Positions 51,637 to 60,105 of a DNA stretch of 64,000 nucleotides are shown piece by piece (the first letter of the stretch is position 1; each line of letters opens with the position of its first letter). The notes beneath the pieces are model-generated. The model saw nothing but the letters and a program-made list of their open reading frames with translations, searched no databases and was not told where the DNA came from. Position numbers and translations under genes: made by a program. Source of the DNA: Paroceanicella profunda (GTDB taxonomy: Bacteria > Pseudomonadota > Alphaproteobacteria > Rhodobacterales > Rhodobacteraceae); NCBI RefSeq assembly GCF_005887635.2, contig NZ_CP040820.1, positions 62,001-126,000 on the forward strand, written 5' to 3'.

Positions 51637-52953
51637 ATGTACACTCATGAAGACCTTGCGGCGCTGCAGGCGCAGTCCCTGCGGATGCAGAGCTGGATCC
51701 GCAAGCAGACATTCTCGCCCGAGATGGAGAAGACGTTGCGGCGCTTTTCCTCCTGGGAGGTGGCGGAGCTGATCCTGAAGGTGAACCAGTCCACCTTCCG
51801 CGGGCGGCTGGCAGCCGACCCCTCGCTGCCCGACGGCGAGGTGGAGGAGGAGGGCCGCCAGCGCTGGTATTCGCTCGACGAGATCAACGAGCTGCGCCGC
51901 CGCGTGAAGGTGAACCGCCAGTCGCTGCTGCCCTACCGGCCGGCGGGCAAGCGGGCGATCCGCGCGGCCATCGCCAACTTCAAGGGAGGCGCGGGCAAGT
52001 CCACCGTCGCGCTGCACTTCGCCCATGCCGCGGCGCTGGACGGCTACCGCGTGCTGCTGATCGACTTCGACCCGCAGGCCACGCTCTCCCACGCCATGGG
52101 CATGACGGATGTGGATGAGGACCACACGGTCTGGGGCATCATGGCGCGGGACCTGGTGCGCGAGACCGACCGGATGAACGCGGCCTCCGTGGGGGCGGAG
52201 AGCGGTACCGCCCTGCCCCGCCGGCAGCTGCCCGCCTCCATCCGGGATCTGGGCCTGTCCGGGCTGCGCGCCACGGACTTCATCAAGCCCACCTCCTGGT
52301 CGACGATCGACATCATTCCCTCCTGCGCGAACGCGGCCTTCGTGGAGTTCGCCTCGGCGCAATATCGGCACCTTAACCCGGACTGGTCGTTCTTCGCCTG
52401 CGTGGCCCGCTATCTGGAAGGCATTCCGGATGACGCCTATGACCTCATCCTGTTCGACTGCCCGCCGGCCATCGGCTACCAGTCGATGAACGCGGTCTTC
52501 GCGGCCGACATGCTCTACATCCCCTCGGGCCCCGGCTACTGGGAATACGATTCCACCACCAGTTTCATCGGCCAGCTCGCCGAGGCGCTGGAGGACCTGG
52601 CCGCGGGTTTCGCCACCTTCCCCGCGGGGAAGGTGGCCCTCCCCAAGGCATTCCTGGAATTGCGGTTCCTGCTCACCCGTTACGAGCCCGGCAGCGAGCT
52701 GCACCGGGCGATGCGCGACGCGTTCCGCAAGGTGTTCGGCGCGCATGTGACGGAGCACCCGATCGAGCTCACCCGCGCCGTGGAACAGTCCGGCCGCTTC
52801 CTGTGCTCGGTCTACGAGATCGACTACCGCGATATGACCCGCGAAACCTGGCGGCGCGCCCGCGCCACCTTCGACCAGGCCTACGGTGAATTCCGGGCGT
52901 CCCTCTGTTCCGCCTGGGACAAGCTGGATGCGGATCGGGAAGACGCGGCATGA
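51637..52953 (+). CDS. parA: Plasmid partition ATPase ParA
   Basis: 438 residues. The ATG has GGAAGGAGAG close upstream. An N-terminal extension (1-105) carries a MerR/KorB-like helix-turn-helix pattern (SSWEVAELILKVNQSTFRGR), as in plasmid ParA proteins that repress their own operon. The ATPase has the deviant Walker A KGGAGKS (116-122), Walker A' VLLIDFDPQAT and Walker B LILFDCPP. At residues 328-332 a copy of the partition palindrome encodes FPAGK, an insert between a Ala/Glu-rich helix and the next strand. It overlaps parB by ATGA. It moves plasmid copies apart with ParB and the palindromic sites. Confidence 0.94.
   Translation: MYTHEDLAALQAQSLRMQSWIRKQTFSPEMEKTLRRFSSWEVAELILKVNQSTFRGRLAADPSLPDGEVEEEGRQRWYSLDEINELRRRVKVNRQSLLPYRPAGKRAIRAAIANFKGGAGKSTVALHFAHAAALDGYRVLLIDFDPQATLSHAMGMTDVDEDHTVWGIMARDLVRETDRMNAASVGAESGTALPRRQLPASIRDLGLSGLRATDFIKPTSWSTIDIIPSCANAAFVEFASAQYRHLNPDWSFFACVARYLEGIPDDAYDLILFDCPPAIGYQSMNAVFAADMLYIPSGPGYWEYDSTTSFIGQLAEALEDLAAGFATFPAGKVALPKAFLELRFLLTRYEPGSELHRAMRDAFRKVFGAHVTEHPIELTRAVEQSGRFLCSVYEIDYRDMTRETWRRARATFDQAYGEFRASLCSAWDKLDADREDAA
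52612..52637. repeat. Partition palindrome, copy 2 (inside parA)
   Basis: Core TTCCCCGCGGGGAA at 52618-52631, extended to a perfect 26-bp palindrome by GCCACC/GGTGGC arms. It is read in parA as Phe-Pro-Ala-Gly-Lys-Val. Confidence 0.8.
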
Positions 52954-54107
52954 GCCGGAAGCGCAGGGTATTCCACATCGATCTTCCCGATGAGCCGGAT
53001 GAAACCTTCCCCGCGGGGAAGGCGGAGCCGGAAGCCGCGGCGCCGGTCGAACCAGTGCCGGAACCCGAGCTTGAGCCGCAGGTGAGTGCCCCGCCGCGGC
53101 GCGGCCCGATGGCCAGCGCGGTGCGCGAGACGGCCGAGGCACTGGTGGAGCGGCGCGGCCAGGAGGCGAAGATCCGCGCCGAGAATGACGCGCTGGCCGC
53201 CGAGCATGTGCGCCTGAAACGCGCCGGGCTGATCACCGATCTCGTGCCGCTGGAGGCGATCGGGGTGTCCAAGCTGATGCGCGACAGGCGGCCGGGCCCG
53301 GACGCGGACCTGGAGGAGTTGAAGGAGAGCATCCGCGCCGTGGGCCTCTCCAACCCGATCCGGGTGGAGCAGGGCGAGGACGGTGGCTTCGAGCTGATCC
53401 AGGGCTATCGCCGACTGTCCGCCTATCGCGCGTTGCTGGAGGAAACCGGCGACGAGGCCTGGGCGCGCATTCCCGCCGGTTTCGTGCCGCGGGGCGAGGA
53501 GCTTCCGGCGCTGTACCGGCGCATGGTGGACGAGAACATGGTGCGCAAGGACATCTCCTTCGCGGAGATGGCCGAGCTCGCGCGCGCCTATGCCGCCGAC
53601 CCGCGCAACGGGGTGGAGGACGTGGACGCCGCCGTGCCGGTGCTGTTCCGCTCCGCCTCCTACCAGAAGCGCAGCTACATCCGCGCCTTTGCGCAACTGC
53701 TGGACCTGCTCGGCGATGCGCTGCACCACCCGGACGCGATTCCGCGCAGCCTGGGCCTGGCGCTGCGCAAGCGCATCGAGGAGGTGGACGGCGTGGTCGG
53801 CGCCCTGCGAAGGGAGCTGGGCCGGCTGGGAGACTGCACTGCGGAGGATGAGCTGGCGGTCCTGCGCCGATACGCCTCCGGCGGGGCGGAGCCGGTGCCG
53901 GACTTCCCCGCGGGGAAGGTCGTGAAGGGCGGCGCGGTGCCGCGCCCGGCACGCACCACGTTCCGGCTCGAACTGCCCGAAGGCGAGGCGCGGTGCACCG
54001 CCTCGCGCGGGCGGCTGGAGCTGCGTCTGGACCGGGACTTCTCGGAAGTGGAACGCCGTCGGCTGGAGGCCGCGGTGGCCGCGTTCTTCCGCACGCTGGA
54101 CGCCTGA
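52950..54107 (+). CDS. parB: Plasmid partition protein ParB
   Basis: 385 residues, starting inside the parA stop codon. The N-terminal CTP-binding domain shows LVPLEAIGVSKLM, the partition box LIQGYRRLSAYRAL and ENMVRKDISFAEMAELA with the conserved Arg region. A helix-turn-helix follows (about 215-260, SASYQKRSYIRAFAQLLDLL). Two copies of the partition palindrome lie inside the gene and encode FPAGK at residues 20-24 (disordered acidic N-terminus) and 319-323 (linker before the C-terminal dimerisation region). It should bind those palindromes or a nearby parS and activate ParA. Confidence 0.93.
   Translation: MSRKRRVFHIDLPDEPDETFPAGKAEPEAAAPVEPVPEPELEPQVSAPPRRGPMASAVRETAEALVERRGQEAKIRAENDALAAEHVRLKRAGLITDLVPLEAIGVSKLMRDRRPGPDADLEELKESIRAVGLSNPIRVEQGEDGGFELIQGYRRLSAYRALLEETGDEAWARIPAGFVPRGEELPALYRRMVDENMVRKDISFAEMAELARAYAADPRNGVEDVDAAVPVLFRSASYQKRSYIRAFAQLLDLLGDALHHPDAIPRSLGLALRKRIEEVDGVVGALRRELGRLGDCTAEDELAVLRRYASGGAEPVPDFPAGKVVKGGAVPRPARTTFRLELPEGEARCTASRGRLELRLDRDFSEVERRRLEAAVAAFFRTLDA
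53005..53022. repeat. Partition palindrome, copy 3 (5' end of parB)
   Basis: Perfect 18-bp palindrome with core TTCCCCGCGGGGAA at 53007-53020, read as FPAGK at ParB residues 20-24. Confidence 0.8.
53903..53918. repeat. Partition palindrome, copy 4 (3' part of parB)
   Basis: Perfect 16-bp palindrome with the same 14-bp core (53904-53917), read as FPAGK at ParB residues 319-323. Confidence 0.8.
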
Positions 54108-54111
54108 CACC

Positions 54112-54141
54112 GCGACACCTTCCCCGCGGGGAAGGTGTCGC
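54112..54141. repeat. Partition palindrome, copy 5 (after parB)
   Basis: The longest copy: a perfect 30-bp palindrome with core TTCCCCGCGGGGAA at 54120-54133 and arms GCGACACC/GGTGTCGC. It begins 5 bp after the parB stop codon, so it could also act as a transcription terminator. Confidence 0.8.
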
Positions 54142-54475
54142 CACTGTGTGGGATCGGTCGGCGGAGGCCGCGCCAACGGGGCCAACCGCACCAATCGCGC
54201 AAACCTTGCGCCCCACGCGAATTGCGCCGGCCGGGCAAGCCGCGGCCGAGCGGGCGAGGGCGGCGGCAGGGCAGGGTGATGCCGCAGCGCGGGGGGTGGA
54301 TCTCGCGATGGCGCGCCCATGTTCCGCTCCCGCCTTGCGGGGGCGCCCCGCACGTGATGGATTTCGCGCTGGCGGGCCGGGGCAATCCGGGGTAGAAGAT
54401 CGAAACCCATGAGTGCCGCGCATTAGTAATATATATTGCGCGTTAACAGGCCTTCAGTTCTGGGACACCGTAGCT
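54142..54475. other. Intergenic stretch after parB
   Basis: About 330 bp with no gene I can support. The first part is GC-rich; the last 60 bp (TTAGTAATATATATTGCGCG) is AT-rich and probably contains the promoter of the next gene. Confidence 0.5.
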
Positions 54476-55552
54476 ATGCCGAAACCCGAGGATCCGCACC
54501 TCTCGCCCTATGACACCGCTCCGGAGGAACAGGACCTGTGGTTCCTGCCCGGGGCCGAGACGGAGGATCCGCGGCCGGACCAGGGCGCGTCGGCGCTGCC
54601 CTGGGACACGGCGGACCGCAGGCCGTTGCTCGACCCGGCGGACTGGCTGAAGGCCGAACGGGAGGAGGGCCGGGCGCTCACGGCCGCGGCGGTGGCCTTC
54701 GCGCGTCTGGACGAACGGCTGCGCGCCGGGCCCGAGGGGCTGGTGCGGCGGCTCGCGCTGATGGACATCTCTGACCTGCTCTGGTCCGAGGGCGTGCGCA
54801 TCGCGCCCGAGCGCCTGGCGCTTTACGTGCACCTGCGCGCCGGGGCACCGGCGGAGGGGGACCGGGAGCTGGCGCTGGCCGGCTGGGCCTTCCGCAGGCT
54901 GCTCGGCGGGCCGGGGCCGCTGGACGGGCTGCAGGCGTTTCTCGGGCGGCGGCCGGCGCCTGCGGACGGTTTGCTGGACTTCAGCCAGCGCCCCGTCGGC
55001 CTCGCCTTCGACGGGCTGGCGGAGGACTGGCGTTCCGTGCTCGGCCAGGCCGGGGCGCTGCACCCGATCAGCCGGGCCGGCTGCGCCTTCGCGGCCTGGC
55101 GGCTGTTCGGCCTCTCCGGCGCCGGGGCGGTGCTGGAGCCGGCGGTGGTGGCCGCGCGGCTCGGCGGCGCGGGCAGGGCGCTTCCCTTCCTGCCGCTGGC
55201 CATCGGCGAGCGCAACGCGTTGCGGGCCGGCGGGGGCAGCCCGGCCGAGCGGCTGCAGGGCTGGTATCGCGGCATCGAGACCGCCTGCCTGCGCGGCTAC
55301 ATGGAGCTGGACCGGCTCGCGGACTGGGAGCAGCGGGCCACCGCCGCGCTGGCCGACCTGTCGGGGCGCACGCCGCCCGCGCTGGTCGCGGCCCTGCTCG
55401 CCGCGCCGGTGCTTTCGGCGGAGATGGCGGCGGCGACGGTCGGGGTGTCCTTCTCCGCCGCGGCGCGCAATCTCGCGCTCTTCGAGGAGCGCGGCCTGGT
55501 GCGCGAGGTCACCGGGCAGGAGCGGTTCCGCTTCTGGACGGTGCTGGCCTGA
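54476..55552 (+). CDS. Plasmid-associated helix-turn-helix protein (RHE_PE00001/DUF1612-like)
   Basis: 358 residues from the ATG at 54476; a GTG at 54413 in frame would add 21 residues. The N-terminal half is acidic and helical (LPWDTADRRPLLDPADWLKA, AVAFARLDERLRAGPEGLVR). The C-terminus carries a winged helix: SAEMAAATVGVSFSAAARNL followed by FEERGLVREVTGQERFRFW. The pattern recalls the RHE_PE00001 family found on rhizobial and related plasmids, often beside replication genes; its role is unknown. An AT-rich promoter stands just upstream. The family name is given from memory of the pattern. Confidence 0.65.
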   Translation: MPKPEDPHLSPYDTAPEEQDLWFLPGAETEDPRPDQGASALPWDTADRRPLLDPADWLKAEREEGRALTAAAVAFARLDERLRAGPEGLVRRLALMDISDLLWSEGVRIAPERLALYVHLRAGAPAEGDRELALAGWAFRRLLGGPGPLDGLQAFLGRRPAPADGLLDFSQRPVGLAFDGLAEDWRSVLGQAGALHPISRAGCAFAAWRLFGLSGAGAVLEPAVVAARLGGAGRALPFLPLAIGERNALRAGGGSPAERLQGWYRGIETACLRGYMELDRLADWEQRATAALADLSGRTPPALVAALLAAPVLSAEMAAATVGVSFSAAARNLALFEERGLVREVTGQERFRFWTVLA

Positions 55553-55640
55553 GGGCCGCGATCACAACTTCCGGCGATATGTTGACCCTTTTGCTCGGGC
55601 TCTGTAAGCGGGTGGAGTTCCAACCAAGGAGAGGGCGCAC

Positions 55641-56471
55641 ATGCTGGCTCCGTTTCTCATCATGCTCCGCGAGGGGATCGAAGCCGCATTGATCACCGGC
55701 ATCGTCGCGACCTACCTGCGCCAGACCGGTCGCGGGGCCTGGTTGCCGGCGGTCTGGGTGGGGGTGCTGCTGGCCGTGGCGGTGTCGCTGTTCGCCGGGG
55801 CCGGGCTGGAGCTGGTGCAGGCCGAATTCCCCCAGAAGGCGCAGGAGCTGTTCGAGGCCGTGGTCGGGCTGGTGGCCGTCGGCGTGCTGGTCTCGATGGT
55901 GTTCTGGATGCGCAAGGCGGCGCGCTCGATGCGCGCCACGCTGGAGGCCTCGGTGGAGGCCAGTTTCACCGGCAGCAGCAGTGGCGGCTGGGCGCTCATC
56001 GGCATGGTGTTCTTCGCCGTGGCGCGCGAGGGGCTCGAGTCCGTCTTCTTCCTGATGGCGGTGTTCGAGCAATCCTCCGGGCCGGGGGCGGCGCTCTCCG
56101 CGCTGGCCGGGCTTGCGGTGGCTGCGCTCATCGGCTTCGCGATCTACGTCTGGGGCGTGCGGCTCGACCTGCGGCGCTTCTTCCGGTTCACCGGGGTGTT
56201 CATCCTGGTGGTGGCCGCGGGGCTGCTGGCCAGCGTGCTGCGCAACCTGCATGAGGCGGGCCTGTGGAACGGGTTGCAGGAGCTTGCCTGGGACATGAGC
56301 GACACCCTGCCGGTGTCCAGCCCCGGCGGCACCGTGCTGTCGGGCCTCTTCAACTACCAGCCGGCGCCCACGCTGGGGGAGGTCGCGGTCTGGGCCGTGT
56401 TCCTCGTCGTGTCGCTGTGGCTGTTCCTGCGGCCCGCGCCGCGCAGATCCGGAGAGCGTGCCCATGTCTGA
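55641..56471 (+). CDS. efeU: Iron permease EfeU (FTR1 family)
   Basis: 276 residues with seven transmembrane helices. The two iron-binding REGxE motifs are REGIE (residues 10-14) and REGLE in VAREGLESVFF, both in helices. AAGGAGAGG precedes the ATG. It is the membrane channel of the EfeUOB ferrous/ferric uptake system. No Fur box could be identified in the 88 bp upstream. The next gene, efeO, starts 8 bp before its stop. Confidence 0.93.
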   Translation: MLAPFLIMLREGIEAALITGIVATYLRQTGRGAWLPAVWVGVLLAVAVSLFAGAGLELVQAEFPQKAQELFEAVVGLVAVGVLVSMVFWMRKAARSMRATLEASVEASFTGSSSGGWALIGMVFFAVAREGLESVFFLMAVFEQSSGPGAALSALAGLAVAALIGFAIYVWGVRLDLRRFFRFTGVFILVVAAGLLASVLRNLHEAGLWNGLQELAWDMSDTLPVSSPGGTVLSGLFNYQPAPTLGEVAVWAVFLVVSLWLFLRPAPRRSGERAHV

Positions 56472-57678
56472 CCAGCCTGAGAGGGCGTCCCCGGGCGCGC
56501 CCCGGCCCGCCGCGGCGCCGCAGGGCGCGGTGCTGAAATGGGCCGTGGCCGGGGCCGCGCTGCTGGCCGTCGGCGGTGGGGCAGCCTTCTGGTTCGCGGC
56601 CGGAAACCGCGGGCCGGCCGGGGCAGGGGACGGGGCCGTGGAGGTTGCGGTGAACGCGGGCGGCTGCGCGCCGGCCCGGCTGGAGCTGCCCGCGGGCACC
56701 CATCAGTTCCGCATCCTGAACCGCTCCGACCGCCCGGTGGAGTGGGAGATCCTGGAGGGCGTGATGGTGGTCGCGGAGCGTGAGAACATCGCCCCCGGCT
56801 TCAGCCAGACCCTGAGCGCGCGGCTCACCCCCGGCGATTACGAGATCACCTGCGGCCTGCTGTCGAACCCGCGCGGCGCGCTGCACGTCACCCCGTCCGA
56901 GGCCACCTCTGCCGTGGCCGGCACCGCCCCGCCGCTGCGCGCGCTCATCGGGCCTTTGTCGGAGTACAAGGTCTACCTGATCCGCGAGGCGCAGGCGCTG
57001 GTGCGCGACACCGGCAAGCTGGCCGAGGCGATCGAGGCCGGGGACATGGCCATGGCCCGCGCGCTCTACACCACGGCGCGCGCGCCCTGGCGGCATGTCG
57101 AGCCGGTGGCCGCGCGCTTTGCCGACCTGCAGAGCCGCATGGACCCCCAGGCCGCCTGGCTGCGCGACCGCGAGGCGGACGCGGGGTTCACCGGCTTTCA
57201 CCGCATCGAATACGGGCTTTTCGCGCGCAACAGCCTTGACGGGCTCGCCCCGGTGGCCCGGGCGCTGGCGGCGGATGCGGCCACGCTCTCCGCGCGGCTG
57301 CGCGCGCTGAAGGTGACGCCGGAGCTGCTGGCCTCCTCCGGCGCCGGGCTGGCGGCGCGGCTGGGCGATGGCCGCGTTTCGGCCGGGGAGGACCCCTATT
57401 CGGGCACCGGGCTCACCGATCTCGACTCGAGCCTCGACGGGCTGGAGAAGCCCGCAACCCTGCTCACCCCGGTTCTGGAGGCGCGCCACCCCGCGCTGGT
57501 GGCCGATCTGGAGCAGCGCTTCGCCGCCGCCCGGGCGGTGCTCGCCGCGCATCGGGGCGCGGGCGGATACCCTTCCTTCGAAACCCTGGACGCGCCGGAG
57601 CGGGCCGCGCTGGAGACCGCCTTCACGGCGCTCGGCGCCACGCTCGGGCAGCTTCCGCAGGCACTGGGATCAAGCTGA
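56464..57678 (+). CDS. efeO: EfeO: cupredoxin plus M75/imelysin periplasmic iron protein
   Basis: 404 residues from the ATG at 56464, with GGAGAG seven bases upstream. A single hydrophobic helix (about 23-46) without an obvious cleavage site probably anchors it in the membrane. A cupredoxin-like domain follows (EVAVNAGGCAPARLELPAGT, YEITCGLLSNPRG), then the M75/imelysin domain with the HxxE motif His246-Glu249 (GFHRIEYGLF). It takes iron from the peroxidase EfeB and passes it to EfeU. It overlaps efeU by 8 bp and efeB by one base. Confidence 0.92.
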   Translation: MSDQPERASPGAPRPAAAPQGAVLKWAVAGAALLAVGGGAAFWFAAGNRGPAGAGDGAVEVAVNAGGCAPARLELPAGTHQFRILNRSDRPVEWEILEGVMVVAERENIAPGFSQTLSARLTPGDYEITCGLLSNPRGALHVTPSEATSAVAGTAPPLRALIGPLSEYKVYLIREAQALVRDTGKLAEAIEAGDMAMARALYTTARAPWRHVEPVAARFADLQSRMDPQAAWLRDREADAGFTGFHRIEYGLFARNSLDGLAPVARALAADAATLSARLRALKVTPELLASSGAGLAARLGDGRVSAGEDPYSGTGLTDLDSSLDGLEKPATLLTPVLEARHPALVADLEQRFAAARAVLAAHRGAGGYPSFETLDAPERAALETAFTALGATLGQLPQALGSS

Positions 57679-59105
57679 TGACCGGGAAAGACGCGCCTTC
57701 CGCACCCGAGGTTTCCGAGGCCCGGGCGCGGGCATCCGGCGGCAGTGGCGGTGATGGCGGCGGCCTCCGGGCCGAGGCAAGCCGGGGCCCGCGGCTGGGG
57801 CGCCGGCATGTGCTGGTCGGGCTCGCCGGGGGCGGGCTCGCGCTCGGCTGCCCGATGGGGGCCGGCGCGGCCCAGGCGCCGCAGTCCAACCCGGCCACCG
57901 ACGCGCCGGACGGCACGGGCCGGGGCGCCAGCCGCCAGCCCTTCCACGGGCTGCACCAGTCCGGCATCGTCACGCCGCGGCCGGCCTCCGGGCTGATGGT
58001 CGCCTTCGACGTGGTCGCCACCAGCCCGGCCGACCTGGAGACCCTGCTGCGCCGCCTCACCGAGCGCATCGCCTTCCTTACCACCGGCGGGCCGGTGGAG
58101 ACGCGCGACCCCCGCCTGCCGCCGGTCGATTCCGGCCTGCTCGGGCCGGTGGTGGCGCCGGACGACCTCACGGTCACCGTCTCGCTCGGCGCCTCGCTGT
58201 TCGAGAACCGGCCCTGGCTCGGCGGCCTCGCGCCGCGCCGGCTCACCCGGATGGAGGCCTTCCCCAACGATGCGCTGGAGGCCGGCCTGTGCCACGGCGA
58301 CCTCGCGCTGCAGTTCTGCGCCAACCTGCAGGACACCAACATCCACGCGCTGCGCGACATCCTGAAATCCATGCCGGAATTCCTCGTGCCGCGCTGGATG
58401 CAGGAGGGCAGCGTGCCCGTGGTGGCCCATGCGCCGGGCGCGCCGAAGGAAAGCGCGCGCAATTTCCTCGGCTTCCGCGACGGCTCGGCGAACCCCGACG
58501 CCGGGGATGAGGCGCTGATGGACCGCGTGGTCTGGGTGGGCGAGGGGGCGGGCGAGCCCGGCTGGGCCACCGGCGGCAGCTACCAGGCCGTGCGCATCAT
58601 CCGCAATTTCGTCGAGCGCTGGGACCGCACGCCGCTGCGCGAGCAGCAGCGGATCTTCGGCCGGCAGAAGGACAGCGGCGCGCCGCTGGACGGGCGCACC
58701 GAGGCCGACCTGCCGGATTACGCGGCCGACCCGGAGGGCGCCGTTACCCCGCTCGCCAGCCACATCCGCCGGGCGAACCCGCGCACGGCCGAGGCCGCCC
58801 GCCACCTGATCCTGCGCCGCCCGTTCAACTATTCCAACGGCGTCACCCGCTCCGGCCAGCTGGACCAGGGGTTGCTGTTCATCGCCTACCAGGCGGACCT
58901 GGAGGCCGGGTTCATCTCCGTCCAGCGCGCGCTCGATGGCGAGCCGCTGGAGGAGTACATCAAGCCGGTGGGCGGCGGATATTTCTACGTGCTTCCCGGC
59001 GTGCGGGACAGCGGGGACTGGCTTGGCCGCTCGCTGATCGACGCCGTGAAGCAGTCACAGGCACAGCCAAGCCCGACGCCAGGCAGCCACACTCAGGAAG
59101 GATGA
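57678..59105 (+). CDS. efeB: EfeB: Tat-exported Dyp-type haem peroxidase
   Basis: 475 residues. The N-terminal twin arginine (Arg42-Arg43 in RLGRRHVLVGLAGGG) and hydrophobic run mark a Tat signal with an unusually long Gly/Ser-rich lead. The Dyp motif GFRDGSANPD begins at Gly265, containing the catalytic Asp268; a C-terminal FIAYQADLEAGFISVQRAL is also typical. It oxidises ferrous iron or releases iron from haem in the periplasm, feeding EfeO and EfeU. Translation is coupled to efeO (TGATG). Confidence 0.93.
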   Translation: MTGKDAPSAPEVSEARARASGGSGGDGGGLRAEASRGPRLGRRHVLVGLAGGGLALGCPMGAGAAQAPQSNPATDAPDGTGRGASRQPFHGLHQSGIVTPRPASGLMVAFDVVATSPADLETLLRRLTERIAFLTTGGPVETRDPRLPPVDSGLLGPVVAPDDLTVTVSLGASLFENRPWLGGLAPRRLTRMEAFPNDALEAGLCHGDLALQFCANLQDTNIHALRDILKSMPEFLVPRWMQEGSVPVVAHAPGAPKESARNFLGFRDGSANPDAGDEALMDRVVWVGEGAGEPGWATGGSYQAVRIIRNFVERWDRTPLREQQRIFGRQKDSGAPLDGRTEADLPDYAADPEGAVTPLASHIRRANPRTAEAARHLILRRPFNYSNGVTRSGQLDQGLLFIAYQADLEAGFISVQRALDGEPLEEYIKPVGGGYFYVLPGVRDSGDWLGRSLIDAVKQSQAQPSPTPGSHTQEG

Positions 59106-59110
59106 TGCGA

Positions 59111-59944
59111 ATGATGACCCTGAAGCAGGCGCTCGCCACGGGAACGCTTCTGGCAGTCGCAGGGCTCGGCGCCCCGCTGCTGGCCGCCACGCAGGAGGTG
59201 ACGCTCGACCTCGTGGAGCCGATCACCGACTACAAGCTCTACGTCTCCGACCGCACCGCGCAGCTGGTGGAGGACACCGGGGCGCTGGTCGCGGCCATCC
59301 ATGCCGGCGACCTGGAGAAGGCGAAGGCGCTCTATGCGCCCACCCGCACCTCCTACGAGGAGATCGAGCCGATCGCGGAGCTGTTCGCCGACCTCGACGC
59401 CTCCATCGACGCCCGCGCAGATGACTACGAGACCGCGGAGAAGGACCCCGCCTTCACCGGCTTCCACCGCATCGAGTACGGGCTCTGGGTGGAGAAGGAC
59501 ACGGCCGCGATCGCCGGCTACGCCGACCGCCTGATGGCCGACGTGAAGGATCTCGACCAGCGCATCGCCGCCCTCACCTTCCCGCCGGAAACCGTGGTGG
59601 GCGGCGCCGCCGCGCTGATGGAGGAGGTCGCGGCCTCCAAGGTCTCGGGTGAGGAAGACCGCTACAGCCGCACCGACCTGTGGGATTTCCAGGCCAACAC
59701 CGATGGCGCGAAGAAGGTCTTCGAACTGGTCCGCCCGCTCATCGAGCCGACGGACCCGGCGTTCGTGAGCACCGTGCAGTCGAACTTCGACGACGTGGAC
59801 CAGACCCTCGCGCATTACCGCACCGCGAACGGGTTCGAGGATTACGAGGAGCTGTCGGACCAGGACCGCACCCTGCTCTCCGCCCGGGTGAACACGCTGG
59901 CGGAGGATCTCTCCACCCTGCGTGGCAAGCTCGGCCTCGACTGA
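59111..59944 (+). CDS. efeM: EfeM-like M75/imelysin iron-binding protein
   Basis: 277 residues from the ATG at 59111, placed nine bases after AGGAAGG; two earlier ATGs at 59102 and 59105 are inside or against that site. A signal peptide ends near GAPLLAATQ. The mature protein is only an M75 domain with the HxxE motif His119-Glu122 (GFHRIEYGLW). It lacks the cupredoxin module of EfeO, so it is an EfeM-type protein. This makes a four-gene efeU-O-B-M operon with two M75 proteins, one anchored and one free. Confidence 0.9.
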   Translation: MMTLKQALATGTLLAVAGLGAPLLAATQEVTLDLVEPITDYKLYVSDRTAQLVEDTGALVAAIHAGDLEKAKALYAPTRTSYEEIEPIAELFADLDASIDARADDYETAEKDPAFTGFHRIEYGLWVEKDTAAIAGYADRLMADVKDLDQRIAALTFPPETVVGGAAALMEEVAASKVSGEEDRYSRTDLWDFQANTDGAKKVFELVRPLIEPTDPAFVSTVQSNFDDVDQTLAHYRTANGFEDYEELSDQDRTLLSARVNTLAEDLSTLRGKLGLD

Positions 59945-60105
59945 GCGCGCGCCCCGCGGATGGGCCGCAGCCGGGCCGCGCGCCCGGGTGCGGCCGGATG
60001 CCCGGGCGGCAAGGCTGTTCACGGCGCGCCGCCCGGGTGTAGGTTCACCCCGAACACCCGAGTCGGCGCTTCCGGTGCCGCGCCGGGCGGGGAAGGGCAT
60101 GTCCG

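Noticed and set aside
55561..55640. Fur box in front of the efe operon
   Set aside because: No GATAATGATAATC-like dyad is present; iron control, if any, must use another motif such as an Irr or RirA site, which I could not identify.
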